Positions 17,757 to 24,656 of a stretch of 64,000 nucleotides of DNA are shown in pieces. The stretch is from NCBI RefSeq assembly GCF_026342405.1, contig NZ_JAPEMU010000001.1, positions 9,114,001 through 9,178,000 on the forward strand, given 5' to 3'. The stretch's first letter is position 1. Each line of letters begins with the position of its first letter. The notes beneath the pieces were generated by a model. The model was not told the origin of the DNA. It saw only the letters and a list, made by a program, of their open reading frames with translations, and ran no database searches. The position numbers and the translations under genes were made by a program. Source of the stretch: Kitasatospora sp. NBC_00240. Lineage in GTDB: Bacteria; Actinomycetota; Actinomycetes; Streptomycetales; Streptomycetaceae.

Positions 17757-18920
17757 GTGCCAGATCTCGCCCTGTCCCGTCGGACCATGCTGCGCGCCGC
17801 CGCAGGTGTCGGCCTGCTGACCCTCGGTTCTGTCGCCTGTTCCCCGTCGGGGGAGGAGGACCCGGCGCCGGCGCCCGCGTCGCCCGACGGGGGCGCGCCG
17901 CCCGGCCGCCGGTTCGGGGCGGAGTGGGAGAGCCACGCGCGGACCTTCATGTCCTGGCCCGCGTCGACCGGCATCTGGGACAGCCAACTCCCTGATGTCC
18001 GACAGGACATCGCCGGTCTGGCCCGGGCCGTCGGCCACTACGAGCCGGTGGTGATGTTCGCCCGGCCGGCCCAGGCCGATGCCGCGCAGCGCGCCTGCGG
18101 GGACGGCGTGGAGGTCGTCCCTCTGCCGGTGGACGACCTGTGGGCGCGGGACACCGTGCCGGTGTTCGTGGAGGACTCCGGCACGCTCAAGGGCGTCGAC
18201 CTCAACTTCAGCGGTTGGGGCAACAAGCAGAAGGAACACGGCAACGACACCGCCCTGGCCGGCGCCCTGCTGGCCCGGTACGGGATCGAGCGGGTCAGTA
18301 CACCGGTGGTCGCCGAGGGCGGCTCGTTCGAGACGGACGGCCGGGGGACCCTGCTGGTCACCGAGAGCTCGGTGGTCAACGACCGCCGCAACCCCGGCAG
18401 GTCCCGGGACGAGATCGAGGCCGAGCTCAAGCGGGCCCTGGGCGTGACGAAGGTGATCTGGTTCGCCGGAGTCCGCGACCAGGACATCACCGACGCCCAT
18501 GTCGACTGCCTGGTACGGTTCGCCGCTCCCGGGGTGGTGCTCCTGGACCAGCCGTTCCCCGGTGCGCCCGAGGACGTCTGGTCGCGCTCCGCCGCCCAGG
18601 CCAAGGAAGTCCTGAGGGACGCCACCGACGCGAGCGGCAAGCCCCTGCAGGTGATCGAGCTGCCCCAGCCGGACCCGGACCGGATCACCGGCCGCGGCGA
18701 CGCCTTCGTCTCCTCGTACATCAACTTCTACGTGGCCAACAGGTCGCTGTTCCTGCCGCGTTTCGGCGACGCGGCGGCGGACGACCGCGCCCAGAAGATC
18801 CTGCGCGAGCACTTCCCTGACCGGGACATCGTCCCGCTGAAGATCGACAACATCGCCTCGGGTGGCGGCGGGATCCACTGCTCCACCCACGACCAGCCCG
18901 GTACCCCGGCGGCCGGCTGA
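17757..18920 (+). CDS. PAD2: Tat lipoprotein agmatine deiminase/PAD-family enzyme
   Basis: 387 residues from a GTG behind CGGAG. The signal LALSRRTMLRAAAGVGLLTL has the twin arginine and ends in the lipobox SVAC (Cys28), so the mature enzyme should be lipid-anchored on the outer membrane face, followed by an acidic Pro/Ala spacer. Catalytic Asp132 (DLWARDT), His248 (TDAHVD) and Cys375 (GGGGIHCST) are all present, with a normal EGGS loop. It follows PAD1 by 210 bp on the same strand. No class A or B operator seen in front; it may read through from PAD1. Confidence 0.92.
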   Translation: MPDLALSRRTMLRAAAGVGLLTLGSVACSPSGEEDPAPAPASPDGGAPPGRRFGAEWESHARTFMSWPASTGIWDSQLPDVRQDIAGLARAVGHYEPVVMFARPAQADAAQRACGDGVEVVPLPVDDLWARDTVPVFVEDSGTLKGVDLNFSGWGNKQKEHGNDTALAGALLARYGIERVSTPVVAEGGSFETDGRGTLLVTESSVVNDRRNPGRSRDEIEAELKRALGVTKVIWFAGVRDQDITDAHVDCLVRFAAPGVVLLDQPFPGAPEDVWSRSAAQAKEVLRDATDASGKPLQVIELPQPDPDRITGRGDAFVSSYINFYVANRSLFLPRFGDAAADDRAQKILREHFPDRDIVPLKIDNIASGGGGIHCSTHDQPGTPAAG

Positions 18921-18934
18921 CCCCCGTCGCGACC

Positions 18935-18969
18935 GTGGAGCCCGCGCCGACACCCGGCGCGGGCTCCAC
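18935..18969. terminator. 15-bp perfect stem after PAD2
   Basis: Arms 18935-18949 and 18955-18969 are exact complements with a 5-nt loop, 14 bp past the PAD2 stop. Confidence 0.88.
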
Positions 18970-18978
18970 CCGACGGTT

Positions 18979-19095
18979 GCGACGCCGTATCAACGACGTC
19001 GTATCACGTCGTATCAACGACGCCGTACGAACAAGCCGTTACTGGCTGCGCGCCGTACGAACGAGCCGCTACCGGCGACGCCGTACCAGCGACAT
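18979..19095. repeat. cluster of cgtcgtatcaacgac-type repeats
   Basis: The element CGTCGTATCA or CGCCGTATCAACGAC occurs about four times, and a related CGCCGTACGAAC/AGCCG unit twice, in direct orientation between PAD2 and the urease remnant. Less GC-rich than its surroundings. May be a scar of the rearrangement that deleted the urease genes, or binding sites. Confidence 0.6.
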
Positions 19096-19119
19096 CGGCC
19101 CTCTCTCCGACGAGGAATC

Positions 19120-19816
19120 ATGCGACTGACACCGACCGAGCGGGACCGGCTGCTGATCTTCACAGCAGCCGGGCATGGGCCGGGCCGGCGAGACCGTGCG
19201 CCGCACCTTCGCCATGGCCGGCAAGATGAAGGCCGAACTCGGCCCGCTGGACGGCGCCGGCTCCTACGGCACCACCGAGGGCGGCGACGACAACGAACGC
19301 GTCCTGCGCTACATCGCCAAGCTCACCATCAACCCCGCGATCGCCCACGGCCTCGCCCACGAGGTCGGCTCCGTCGAGGTCGGCAAACTCGCCGACATCG
19401 TCCTCTGGCGCCCCGACCACTTCGGCGCCAAGCCGCAGCTGGTGCTGAAGTCCGGGTTCCCCGCCTACGGCGTCACCGGCGACCCCAACGCCTCCACCGA
19501 CCGCTGCGAACCCCTCGTTCTGGGACCGCAGTTCGGCGCCCACGGCGCCACCGCCGCCGACATCTCGGTCGCCTTCCTCGCCCAGGCCGCCGCCGACGGC
19601 GCCTACCTCGACAAGGCCGCCGACGGCATGCCCACCCGCCGCCGCCGGGTCGCCGTCCGGGGCACCCGCGGCATCGGGCCGAGAAATATGCTCCGCAATG
19701 CCCGGACCGGTCAGGTGGACGTCCATCCGGGCAGCGGGCTGGTCTCCCTCGACGGTGAACCGCTGTGCTCGGGGCCTGCGGACTCCGTCTCGCTCAACCG
19801 CCTCTACTTCCTGTAA
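19120..19816 (+). pseudogene. urease remnant: ureA start fused to ureC C-terminal third
   Basis: The ATG at 19120 begins MRLTPTERDRLLIFTAA, the N-terminus of urease gamma subunit. After codon 17 (about 19170) homology jumps to urease alpha: MGRAGETVRRTFAMAGKMK, then DNERVLRYIAKLTINPAIAHG, VGSVEVGKLADIVLWRPDHFG, GDPNAS and the terminal LNRLYFL. The ureC part is in a different frame from the ureA part and lacks the nickel-site region upstream. It therefore looks like a deletion of most of ureA, all of ureB and two thirds of ureC. Not functional as urease; the ureC tail (from 19175) could still be translated. Confidence 0.88.
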
Positions 19817-19975
19817 GCGCGTGTAGCCGCGGTGGGCCGGCCTCCGGGCGGGACCGGGCATCCGACCGGAGCCCGGCCGCCCGCGGGTATGGCGACAAAG
19901 AGACGTACAGACGTACCGACGTACGGATTAACGGTGTACGGATGTGCCGACGAGCAGCCGAACGGACATGCGGGC

Positions 19976-20016
19976 ATGCGGACAGGGCAGGCACAAGGTG
20001 CCTGCCCTGTCCGCAT
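19976..20016. terminator. 19-bp perfect stem, bidirectional
   Basis: Arms 19976-19994 and 19998-20016 pair perfectly around a 3-nt loop, between the rightward urease remnant and the leftward tatA. Positioned to end both transcripts. Confidence 0.9.
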
Positions 20017-20051
20017 GGTCGGCCGGCCCGGCGCGGGGCCGGCCACCGGGC

Positions 20052-20357
20052 TCAGGCGGTGCCGCTGGGCCGCGGCTGCGACGGGGTGGTCTGCGACGGG
20101 GTGTACTGCTGCTCGGTGGGCCGGTCCTCGGGGGAGGTCCGCCCGGACGCGGCCACCGCCGGCCGAGGCGTTTCGGCCGGGGCACCGCCCTCGGTGGTGG
20201 ATTCGTCCTCGCGCAGGGCGGCCGTCTCGGCCTTCAGGATCCGCATGGACCTGCCCAGGCCACGGGCCATGTCGGGCAGTTTCTTCGAGCCGAACAGCAG
20301 GATGACCACGGCTACCACGACCAGGATGTGCCAGGGTTCGAGTCCGTTACGGAGCAT
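20052..20357 (-). CDS. tatA: TatA/E twin-arginine translocase subunit
   Basis: 101 residues. MLRNGLEPWHILVVVAVVIL is the short membrane helix, then LLFGSKKLPDMARGLGRSMRILK is the conserved FG hinge and amphipathic helix of TatA, with a hydrophilic Pro/Thr tail. It would form the pore for folded Tat substrates with TatC (not in the window). Housekeeping streptomycete tatA lies elsewhere, so this is probably an extra copy. Its place among six predicted Tat-exported deiminases is notable. Probably the second gene of a unit with the ATPase at 20471. Confidence 0.92.
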   Translation of the reverse strand: MLRNGLEPWHILVVVAVVILLFGSKKLPDMARGLGRSMRILKAETAALREDESTTEGGAPAETPRPAVAASGRTSPEDRPTEQQYTPSQTTPSQPRPSGTA

Positions 20358-20470
20358 GGGGGTGCCACCGGGCCTTTCGTGCAGCCGGCAGGTCGGACGC
20401 CGTGCGTCCGGTGCTGCCGTGGGTGTGGGCGCCGGCCGGGGGTCGGCACGGCGCGGGGTGTTCCGTCGGG

Positions 20471-20878
20471 TCAGGCCGCCGCGACCGACGCCCACACGGC
20501 CTTGCCGCCGGCCCCGAAGGGGGAGACCCCCCAGGCGTCGGCCAGGGCCTCGACCAGGGCGAGGCCCCGTCCGCTCGTCCGCTCGGAGCATTCGGGCAGC
20601 CGCTCGACCCGCGCGGGGGAGTGGTCGGCGACGGCGATCAGCAGGTATCCGGCTCGCAGCTCCATGATCACGGAGGCGGTGTTCCCGTGGACCAGCGCGT
20701 TGGTCAGCAGCTCCGACAGCAGCAGACACGGAGTGTCCGGGTCGAGGTGGACGGCGACGAGCGCGTCGCGCAGCAGCCGTCGTACCGTTCCGACCCCGTC
20801 CGGCGTCGCGGTCGGGCGGATGTCGAACCGGAACCCGGGCAGGGCGCCGACGGGCGGGGTCAGCATGTGCGGAAGCAT
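20471..20878 (-). CDS. RsbW-like HATPase (anti-sigma/regulatory kinase domain)
   Basis: 135 residues, one GHKL ATPase domain. The N box is LLLSELLTNALVHGNT, the G1 region LLIAVADHSP, the G2 region SGRGLALVEALADAWGV. Stand-alone domains of this kind in streptomycetes act as anti-sigma factor kinases or unknown switches. 113 bp upstream of tatA on the same strand, downstream of the leftward class A promoter at 21081-21100. An alternative start is Met5 (20866). Confidence 0.88.
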   Translation of the reverse strand: MLPHMLTPPVGALPGFRFDIRPTATPDGVGTVRRLLRDALVAVHLDPDTPCLLLSELLTNALVHGNTASVIMELRAGYLLIAVADHSPARVERLPECSERTSGRGLALVEALADAWGVSPFGAGGKAVWASVAAA

Positions 20879-21080
20879 CGGAGGGGTTCTCCCAGTGTCC
20901 TGGAGTTCTGCGCCCTGTGGGAGGGCATCGGCCCGTGGCTCGCACCGAGGCGATCACGTGGGTGCCCATGGACCCGGAGCGACCTGGCTCGACCGGGTCG
21001 TCGCTGTGCGCCGGGGTCGGTCCGGCCGGCTGCGCAGGGCCGGAGAGATGGGCTTGTCTTGATACAGCCACACTGTCGCA

Positions 21081-21100
21081 TTGACTGAAAATTCAGTCAA
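21081..21100 (-). promoter_or_regulatory. class A operator with leftward promoter for ATPase-tatA
   Basis: On the minus strand reads TTGACTGAATTTTCAGTCAA, identical to the PAD1 operator, and identity continues for 34 bp (21068-21101), including the GACAGT -10 candidate. It points at the ATPase (20878) and tatA, implying the same repressor controls export machinery and enzymes. Confidence 0.82.
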
Positions 21101-21164
21101 GGGTTGAGGCGGAGACGGCCCGTGCTTCGCCGGTGGGGGAGCAGGCCCCGGCCCGGGAGTCGAA

Positions 21165-21194
21165 GTGGCCCCCTGCCGTACGGCAGGGGGCCAC
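21165..21194. terminator. 30-bp perfect palindrome
   Basis: GTGGCCCCCTGCCGT followed by its exact complement. With the next hairpin it separates TetR-2 from the leftward ATPase-tatA promoter. Confidence 0.75.
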
Positions 21195-21200
21195 TGGTGC

Positions 21201-21238
21201 GAGCTGCGGAGTCGGCATCCGGGTCGACTCCGCAGCTC
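21201..21238. terminator. 14-bp stem-loop
   Basis: Arms 21201-21214 (GAGCTGCGGAGTCG) and 21225-21238 pair perfectly with a 10-nt loop. Second of two adjacent hairpins between TetR-2 and the class A promoter. Confidence 0.7.
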
Positions 21239-21339
21239 GTGCGTTCCGTTCGTGCGTTCCGTTCCGACGGGGGTGGGGCCAGCAGGGGGGCGATGGGTGT
21301 GGGCCGGCGGGTCCGGGACGGCCCGGCAGGTTCGGGGCG

Positions 21340-21369
21340 CCGTGCCCGGGCCGGCCCGGCCGGGCACGG
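21340..21369. terminator. 10-bp stem after TetR-2
   Basis: CCGTGCCCGG (21340-21349) pairs with CCGGGCACGG (21360-21369), 20 bp past the stop of TetR-2 on its strand. Confidence 0.65.
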
Positions 21370-21389
21370 CCCTTCGCGCGGGCGGGAGT

Positions 21390-21962
21390 TCAGGCCCGCT
21401 GCAGCTCGGCGGCGATCGCGTCCCGTAGGAGTCGGCGGGCATGGTCCAGCGGGAGGGAGCCGCTGAGCCAGCGGACGCTGAGGCCTTCCAGTAGGGCGGT
21501 CAGCCGCTCGGCCGAGGCCGCGTGCGCCGGCGCGGTGCCCGCCGGGTGGGCCCGCCCCAGCAGCTCGGCGATCTCGTGGACCCAGGTGTGGGTGGCCCTG
21601 GCCAACTCCTCGCGCAGGTCCGGGTCGAAGACCGCGCTCGCCCTCAACTCCCCCCAGGCGGTGCTGTTCTCGCGCACCTCGGCGGTGTCCTGGAGCTCCA
21701 GCAGCAGGACTTGCTCCAGCTCGACCCTGGGGCTGTCGGGGGGTGTGCCGGGGTCGCGCTCCGCGGTGTAGCGGTCGGCGCGGTCGCTGATGAACTCCAG
21801 CGTCTGGCGCAGGATGCCCGCCCGGTCGGTGAAGTGGTAGTAGATCAGCGAGGTCGACACCCCCGCCTCGGCTGCCAGTTCGCCCACGCGCAGGCCGCGC
21901 ACGCCACGCCGGGTGATGACCCGGGTGGCGGCTCTGAGTATTTCGGTTCGACGGTCGGACAC
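21390..21962 (-). CDS. TetR-family regulator TetR-2
   Basis: 190 residues from a GTG. The DNA-binding helix-turn-helix ELAAEAGVSTSLIYYHFTDR is almost the same as TetR-1, and the ligand domain shares long blocks with it (RENSTAWGELRASAVFDPDL, LTALLEGLSVRWLSGSLPL). Transcribed divergently from PAD3, with the class A operator 22161-22180 between them; classic layout for a repressor of its neighbour. Ligand unknown; a guanidino compound or polyamine is a guess. Confidence 0.95.
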   Translation of the reverse strand: MSDRRTEILRAATRVITRRGVRGLRVGELAAEAGVSTSLIYYHFTDRAGILRQTLEFISDRADRYTAERDPGTPPDSPRVELEQVLLLELQDTAEVRENSTAWGELRASAVFDPDLREELARATHTWVHEIAELLGRAHPAGTAPAHAASAERLTALLEGLSVRWLSGSLPLDHARRLLRDAIAAELQRA

Positions 21963-22160
21963 GAGCGATCACTCTACCCGGCCGACGGCCGCTTCGGGGC
22001 ATTTCCTGATCAGATCATCAGGGTGCTCCTGGTGGAGTCGGTTCCTGGGACGTTCCTGTTCAGTGCCCCCTCCTTGGGCCCGTCCGGTCGTAGCCGGGCG
22101 CACTGCGCGCTTCGGGTGGCCCGCCGGGGGCGCAGGGTGAACTCTCGGAGCCTGAAGGTA

Positions 22161-22180
22161 TTGACTGAATTTTCAGTTGA
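22161..22180 (+). promoter_or_regulatory. class A operator with PAD3 promoter
   Basis: TTGACTGAATTTTCAGTTGA: left arm perfect, right arm 7 of 9. TTGACT as -35, then a 17-bp spacer and CAGGAT (22184-22189) as -10. Between divergent TetR-2 and PAD3. Confidence 0.85.
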
Positions 22181-22231
22181 GGGCAGGATGCGGGGCATAC
22201 CCCACCTCCCAGCACCCTCCAGGGAGTCTTT

Positions 22232-23395
22232 TTGAACACGTCAGCACTTCCGTCCCGCCGCCGGCTGCTCCAGTTCGGCGCGGCGGCGCTGCCCCTGGCG
22301 GCCCTCGGCGCAACCCTCCCGGTCTCCGCCCGCGCCGCCGTGAGCCCGTCCGGCGCGACCCTGCGGATGCCTGCCGAGGACGACCGGCACCTGCGCACCT
22401 TCATGGCCTGGCCGGCGCTCTCCTCCGTCTGGCAGGATCAACTCCCCGCGGTCCGCAGGGACATCGCCAAGGTCGCCTACGAGATCTCGCGCTACGAGCC
22501 GGTCGTCCTGCTCGCCCGGCCCTCCCAGGCCGCCGACGCCCGGTACGCCTGCGGCCGGGGCGGCTACCACGGCATCGAGGTCCTGGAGATCTGGAACGAC
22601 GACCTGTGGATCCGCGACTTCGGTCCGACCTTCGTCGTCGCCCCCGGCGCCGTCGCCGGGGTGGACACCAATTTCAACGGCTGGGGCAAGAGCGGTACGC
22701 CGTACTACCAGCCCTACGCCAACGACGCCGCGGCGGCCGCGACGCTGCTGGAGCAGTACGGCGTCGAGCGGATCCGGGCCCCGTTCACCGGTGAGGGCGG
22801 CGCCCTGGAGACCGACGGTCAGGGCACCCTGCTGGTCACCGAGAGCTCGCTGGTGAACGGCAACCGCAATCCGGGAATGAGCCGGGACCAGGTCGAGCAG
22901 GGCCTGAAGTCGGCCCTGGGGATCGACCGGTTGATCTGGATCCCCGGGCTGGCCGGCGCGGACATCACCGACGCGCACGTCGACTACCTGGCCCGGTTCA
23001 CCGCACCCGGCCAGGTGATCCTGGACCGCCCGGCCCCCGGGGCCGACCCCAAGTGGGTGGCGGTCTACGAGCAGGCCAAGGAGATCCTGCGGACCGCGAC
23101 CGACGCCCGGGGCCGCCGTCTGACGGTCACCGAACTGCCGTGCCCCGACCCCCGGAAGATCCGGGGCAAGGGCAAGGAGTTCCTGGCCGGCTACACCAAC
23201 TTCTACGTCGCCAACGGCGCCGTGTTCGTGCCGCAGTTCGGCGACGGGTACGCGGACGGGGTCGCCTACGCGATCCTCCAGGCCGCCTACCCCGGCCGCG
23301 ACATCGTCCAGCTGGACATCGACGGCATCGCGAGCGGCGGCGGCGGGATCCACTGCGCCACCCAGTCGCAGCCGGCCGTGCCGCCCGCCTACTGA
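22232..23395 (+). CDS. PAD3: Tat-exported agmatine deiminase/PAD-family enzyme
   Basis: 387 residues, TTG start behind AGGGAG. Signal ALPSRRRLLQFGAAALPLAA with cleavage near ARAAV (about 36); no lipobox, so secreted and soluble. Catalytic Asp129 (DLWIRDF), His249 (TDAHVD) and Cys375 (GGGGIHCAT). The usual WGNKQTH stretch is WGKSGTPYYQPY here, which may change the substrate pocket. Controlled by the adjacent class A operator. Confidence 0.93.
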   Translation: MNTSALPSRRRLLQFGAAALPLAALGATLPVSARAAVSPSGATLRMPAEDDRHLRTFMAWPALSSVWQDQLPAVRRDIAKVAYEISRYEPVVLLARPSQAADARYACGRGGYHGIEVLEIWNDDLWIRDFGPTFVVAPGAVAGVDTNFNGWGKSGTPYYQPYANDAAAAATLLEQYGVERIRAPFTGEGGALETDGQGTLLVTESSLVNGNRNPGMSRDQVEQGLKSALGIDRLIWIPGLAGADITDAHVDYLARFTAPGQVILDRPAPGADPKWVAVYEQAKEILRTATDARGRRLTVTELPCPDPRKIRGKGKEFLAGYTNFYVANGAVFVPQFGDGYADGVAYAILQAAYPGRDIVQLDIDGIASGGGGIHCATQSQPAVPPAY

Positions 23396-23412
23396 CCGCG
23401 AATCGTGCTCCC

Positions 23413-23449
23413 CGGGTCGGCCGCCTTCGTGCGGACGGCGGCCGACCCG
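23413..23449. terminator. 13-bp stem between PAD3 and PAD4
   Basis: CGGGTCGGCCGCC (23413-23425) pairs with 23437-23449 around an 11-nt loop. Should limit read-through from PAD3 into PAD4. Confidence 0.78.
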
Positions 23450-23507
23450 CCCGGGGCGCCCCGGCCCGAGGCCCCTCCGGAGCCCGGGCCGGCTCCGCCC
23501 CTCCACA

Positions 23508-23527
23508 CTGACTGAACTTTCACCCAG
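23508..23527. promoter_or_regulatory. degenerate class A operator at PAD4
   Basis: CTGACTGAA-CT-TTCACCCAG: left arm 8 of 9, right arm 6 of 9. Its end overlaps the AGGAG ribosome site of PAD4 (23526-23530), so it is too close to be a normal -35; it may be a decayed or translation-proximal site. Confidence 0.5.
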
Positions 23528-23536
23528 GAGAGAACC

Positions 23537-24547
23537 ATGACCTTTCGCATGCCGGCCGAGTGGACCGAGCACGACGGCTGCCTGATGGCCTGGCCCACCC
23601 GGGTCGAGCTGTGGGGCGACACCTTCGAGGAGGTCAAGCGCGAGTACGCGCAGGTCGCCCGGGCGATCGCCGAGTTCGAGCCGGTGACCATGGTCGCCCG
23701 CCCGGGGCAGGGCGAGGAGGCCCGCGCCCTGTGCGGCGACCAGGTCGAGGTCGTCGAGCTGCCGCTGGACGACTCCTGGTTCCGCGACTCCGGCCCGATC
23801 TTCGTCCTCGGCCTGGAGGGTGAGCGCGCCGGCGTCGACTTCCGCTTCAACGCCTGGGGTGAGAAGCACCACCCCTACGACACCGACGACAAGATCGCCG
23901 CCGCGCTGCTGGACCGCCTCGGCGTCGAGCGGATCGACTCCCGGATGATCCTCGAAGGCGGCGCGATCACCGTCGACGGCGAGGGCACCCTGATCACCAC
24001 CGAGCAGTGCCTGCTCAACCCGAACCGCAACCCCGGCATGAGCAAGGCCGAGATCGAGGCCGAACTGATCGCCAAGCTCGGGGTCAGCACGGTGATCTGG
24101 CTGCCGTACGGCGGCCTGCTGGACACCGAGACGGACGGCCACGTGGACGGCGTCTGCGCCTTCGTCGCCCCGGGCAAGGTCGTGGTCCAGCTGCCCGCCG
24201 ACCCGGCGCACCCCGACTTCGAGCGGATGCGTGCCAACCGGGCCGTGCTGGAGGCCGCCGTCGACGCCCAGGGCCGCAAGCTGGAGGTCATCGACCTGCC
24301 GCAGAGCGCATTCGTCCAGGTCAACGGCAAGGAGACCGAGGTAGGCTACCTCAACTTCTACATCGCCAACGGTGGAGTCGTCGTCCCGGTGGCGGACATC
24401 CCCGAGGACGAGGGCGCGCTGGCCGTGCTCGCCGCCGCCCTGCCCGGCCGCAAGGTCGTGGGTGTCCGCTCCCGCGTGATCGCCTACGGCGGCGGCGGCG
24501 TCCACTGCATCACTCAGCAGGTGCCGGCGGCCCGGCGCACCGTGTGA
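23537..24547 (+). CDS. aguA: PAD4: cytoplasmic agmatine deiminase
   Basis: 336 residues with no signal peptide: MTFRMPAEWTEHDGCLMAWP is the standard AguA start. Catalytic Asp84 (SWFRDSGP), His202 (TDGHVDG), Cys324 (GGGGVHC). AguA converts agmatine to N-carbamoylputrescine and ammonia. The EGGAITVDGEGTL loop and NPNRNPGMSK motif are intact. It is the only paralog predicted to stay inside, and lies 109 bp before the ABC importer, which suggests it handles an imported substrate. No N-carbamoylputrescine amidohydrolase is nearby. Confidence 0.93.
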   Translation: MTFRMPAEWTEHDGCLMAWPTRVELWGDTFEEVKREYAQVARAIAEFEPVTMVARPGQGEEARALCGDQVEVVELPLDDSWFRDSGPIFVLGLEGERAGVDFRFNAWGEKHHPYDTDDKIAAALLDRLGVERIDSRMILEGGAITVDGEGTLITTEQCLLNPNRNPGMSKAEIEAELIAKLGVSTVIWLPYGGLLDTETDGHVDGVCAFVAPGKVVVQLPADPAHPDFERMRANRAVLEAAVDAQGRKLEVIDLPQSAFVQVNGKETEVGYLNFYIANGGVVVPVADIPEDEGALAVLAAALPGRKVVGVRSRVIAYGGGGVHCITQQVPAARRTV

Positions 24548-24656
24548 CCGGTGCGCCCGCGGCCCGACCCGGGACACCGCGGCGGCGCCCCCACAGCTCC
24601 GCAGTCCGCTGACAGATCTCCTCGCCACCCCCGTGAGCACGGAAGAGAGAACACCG

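Noticed and set aside
19175..19816. Standalone amidohydrolase gene
   Set aside because: Sequence matches only the last third of urease alpha; without the metal-binding region it cannot be a working amidohydrolase.
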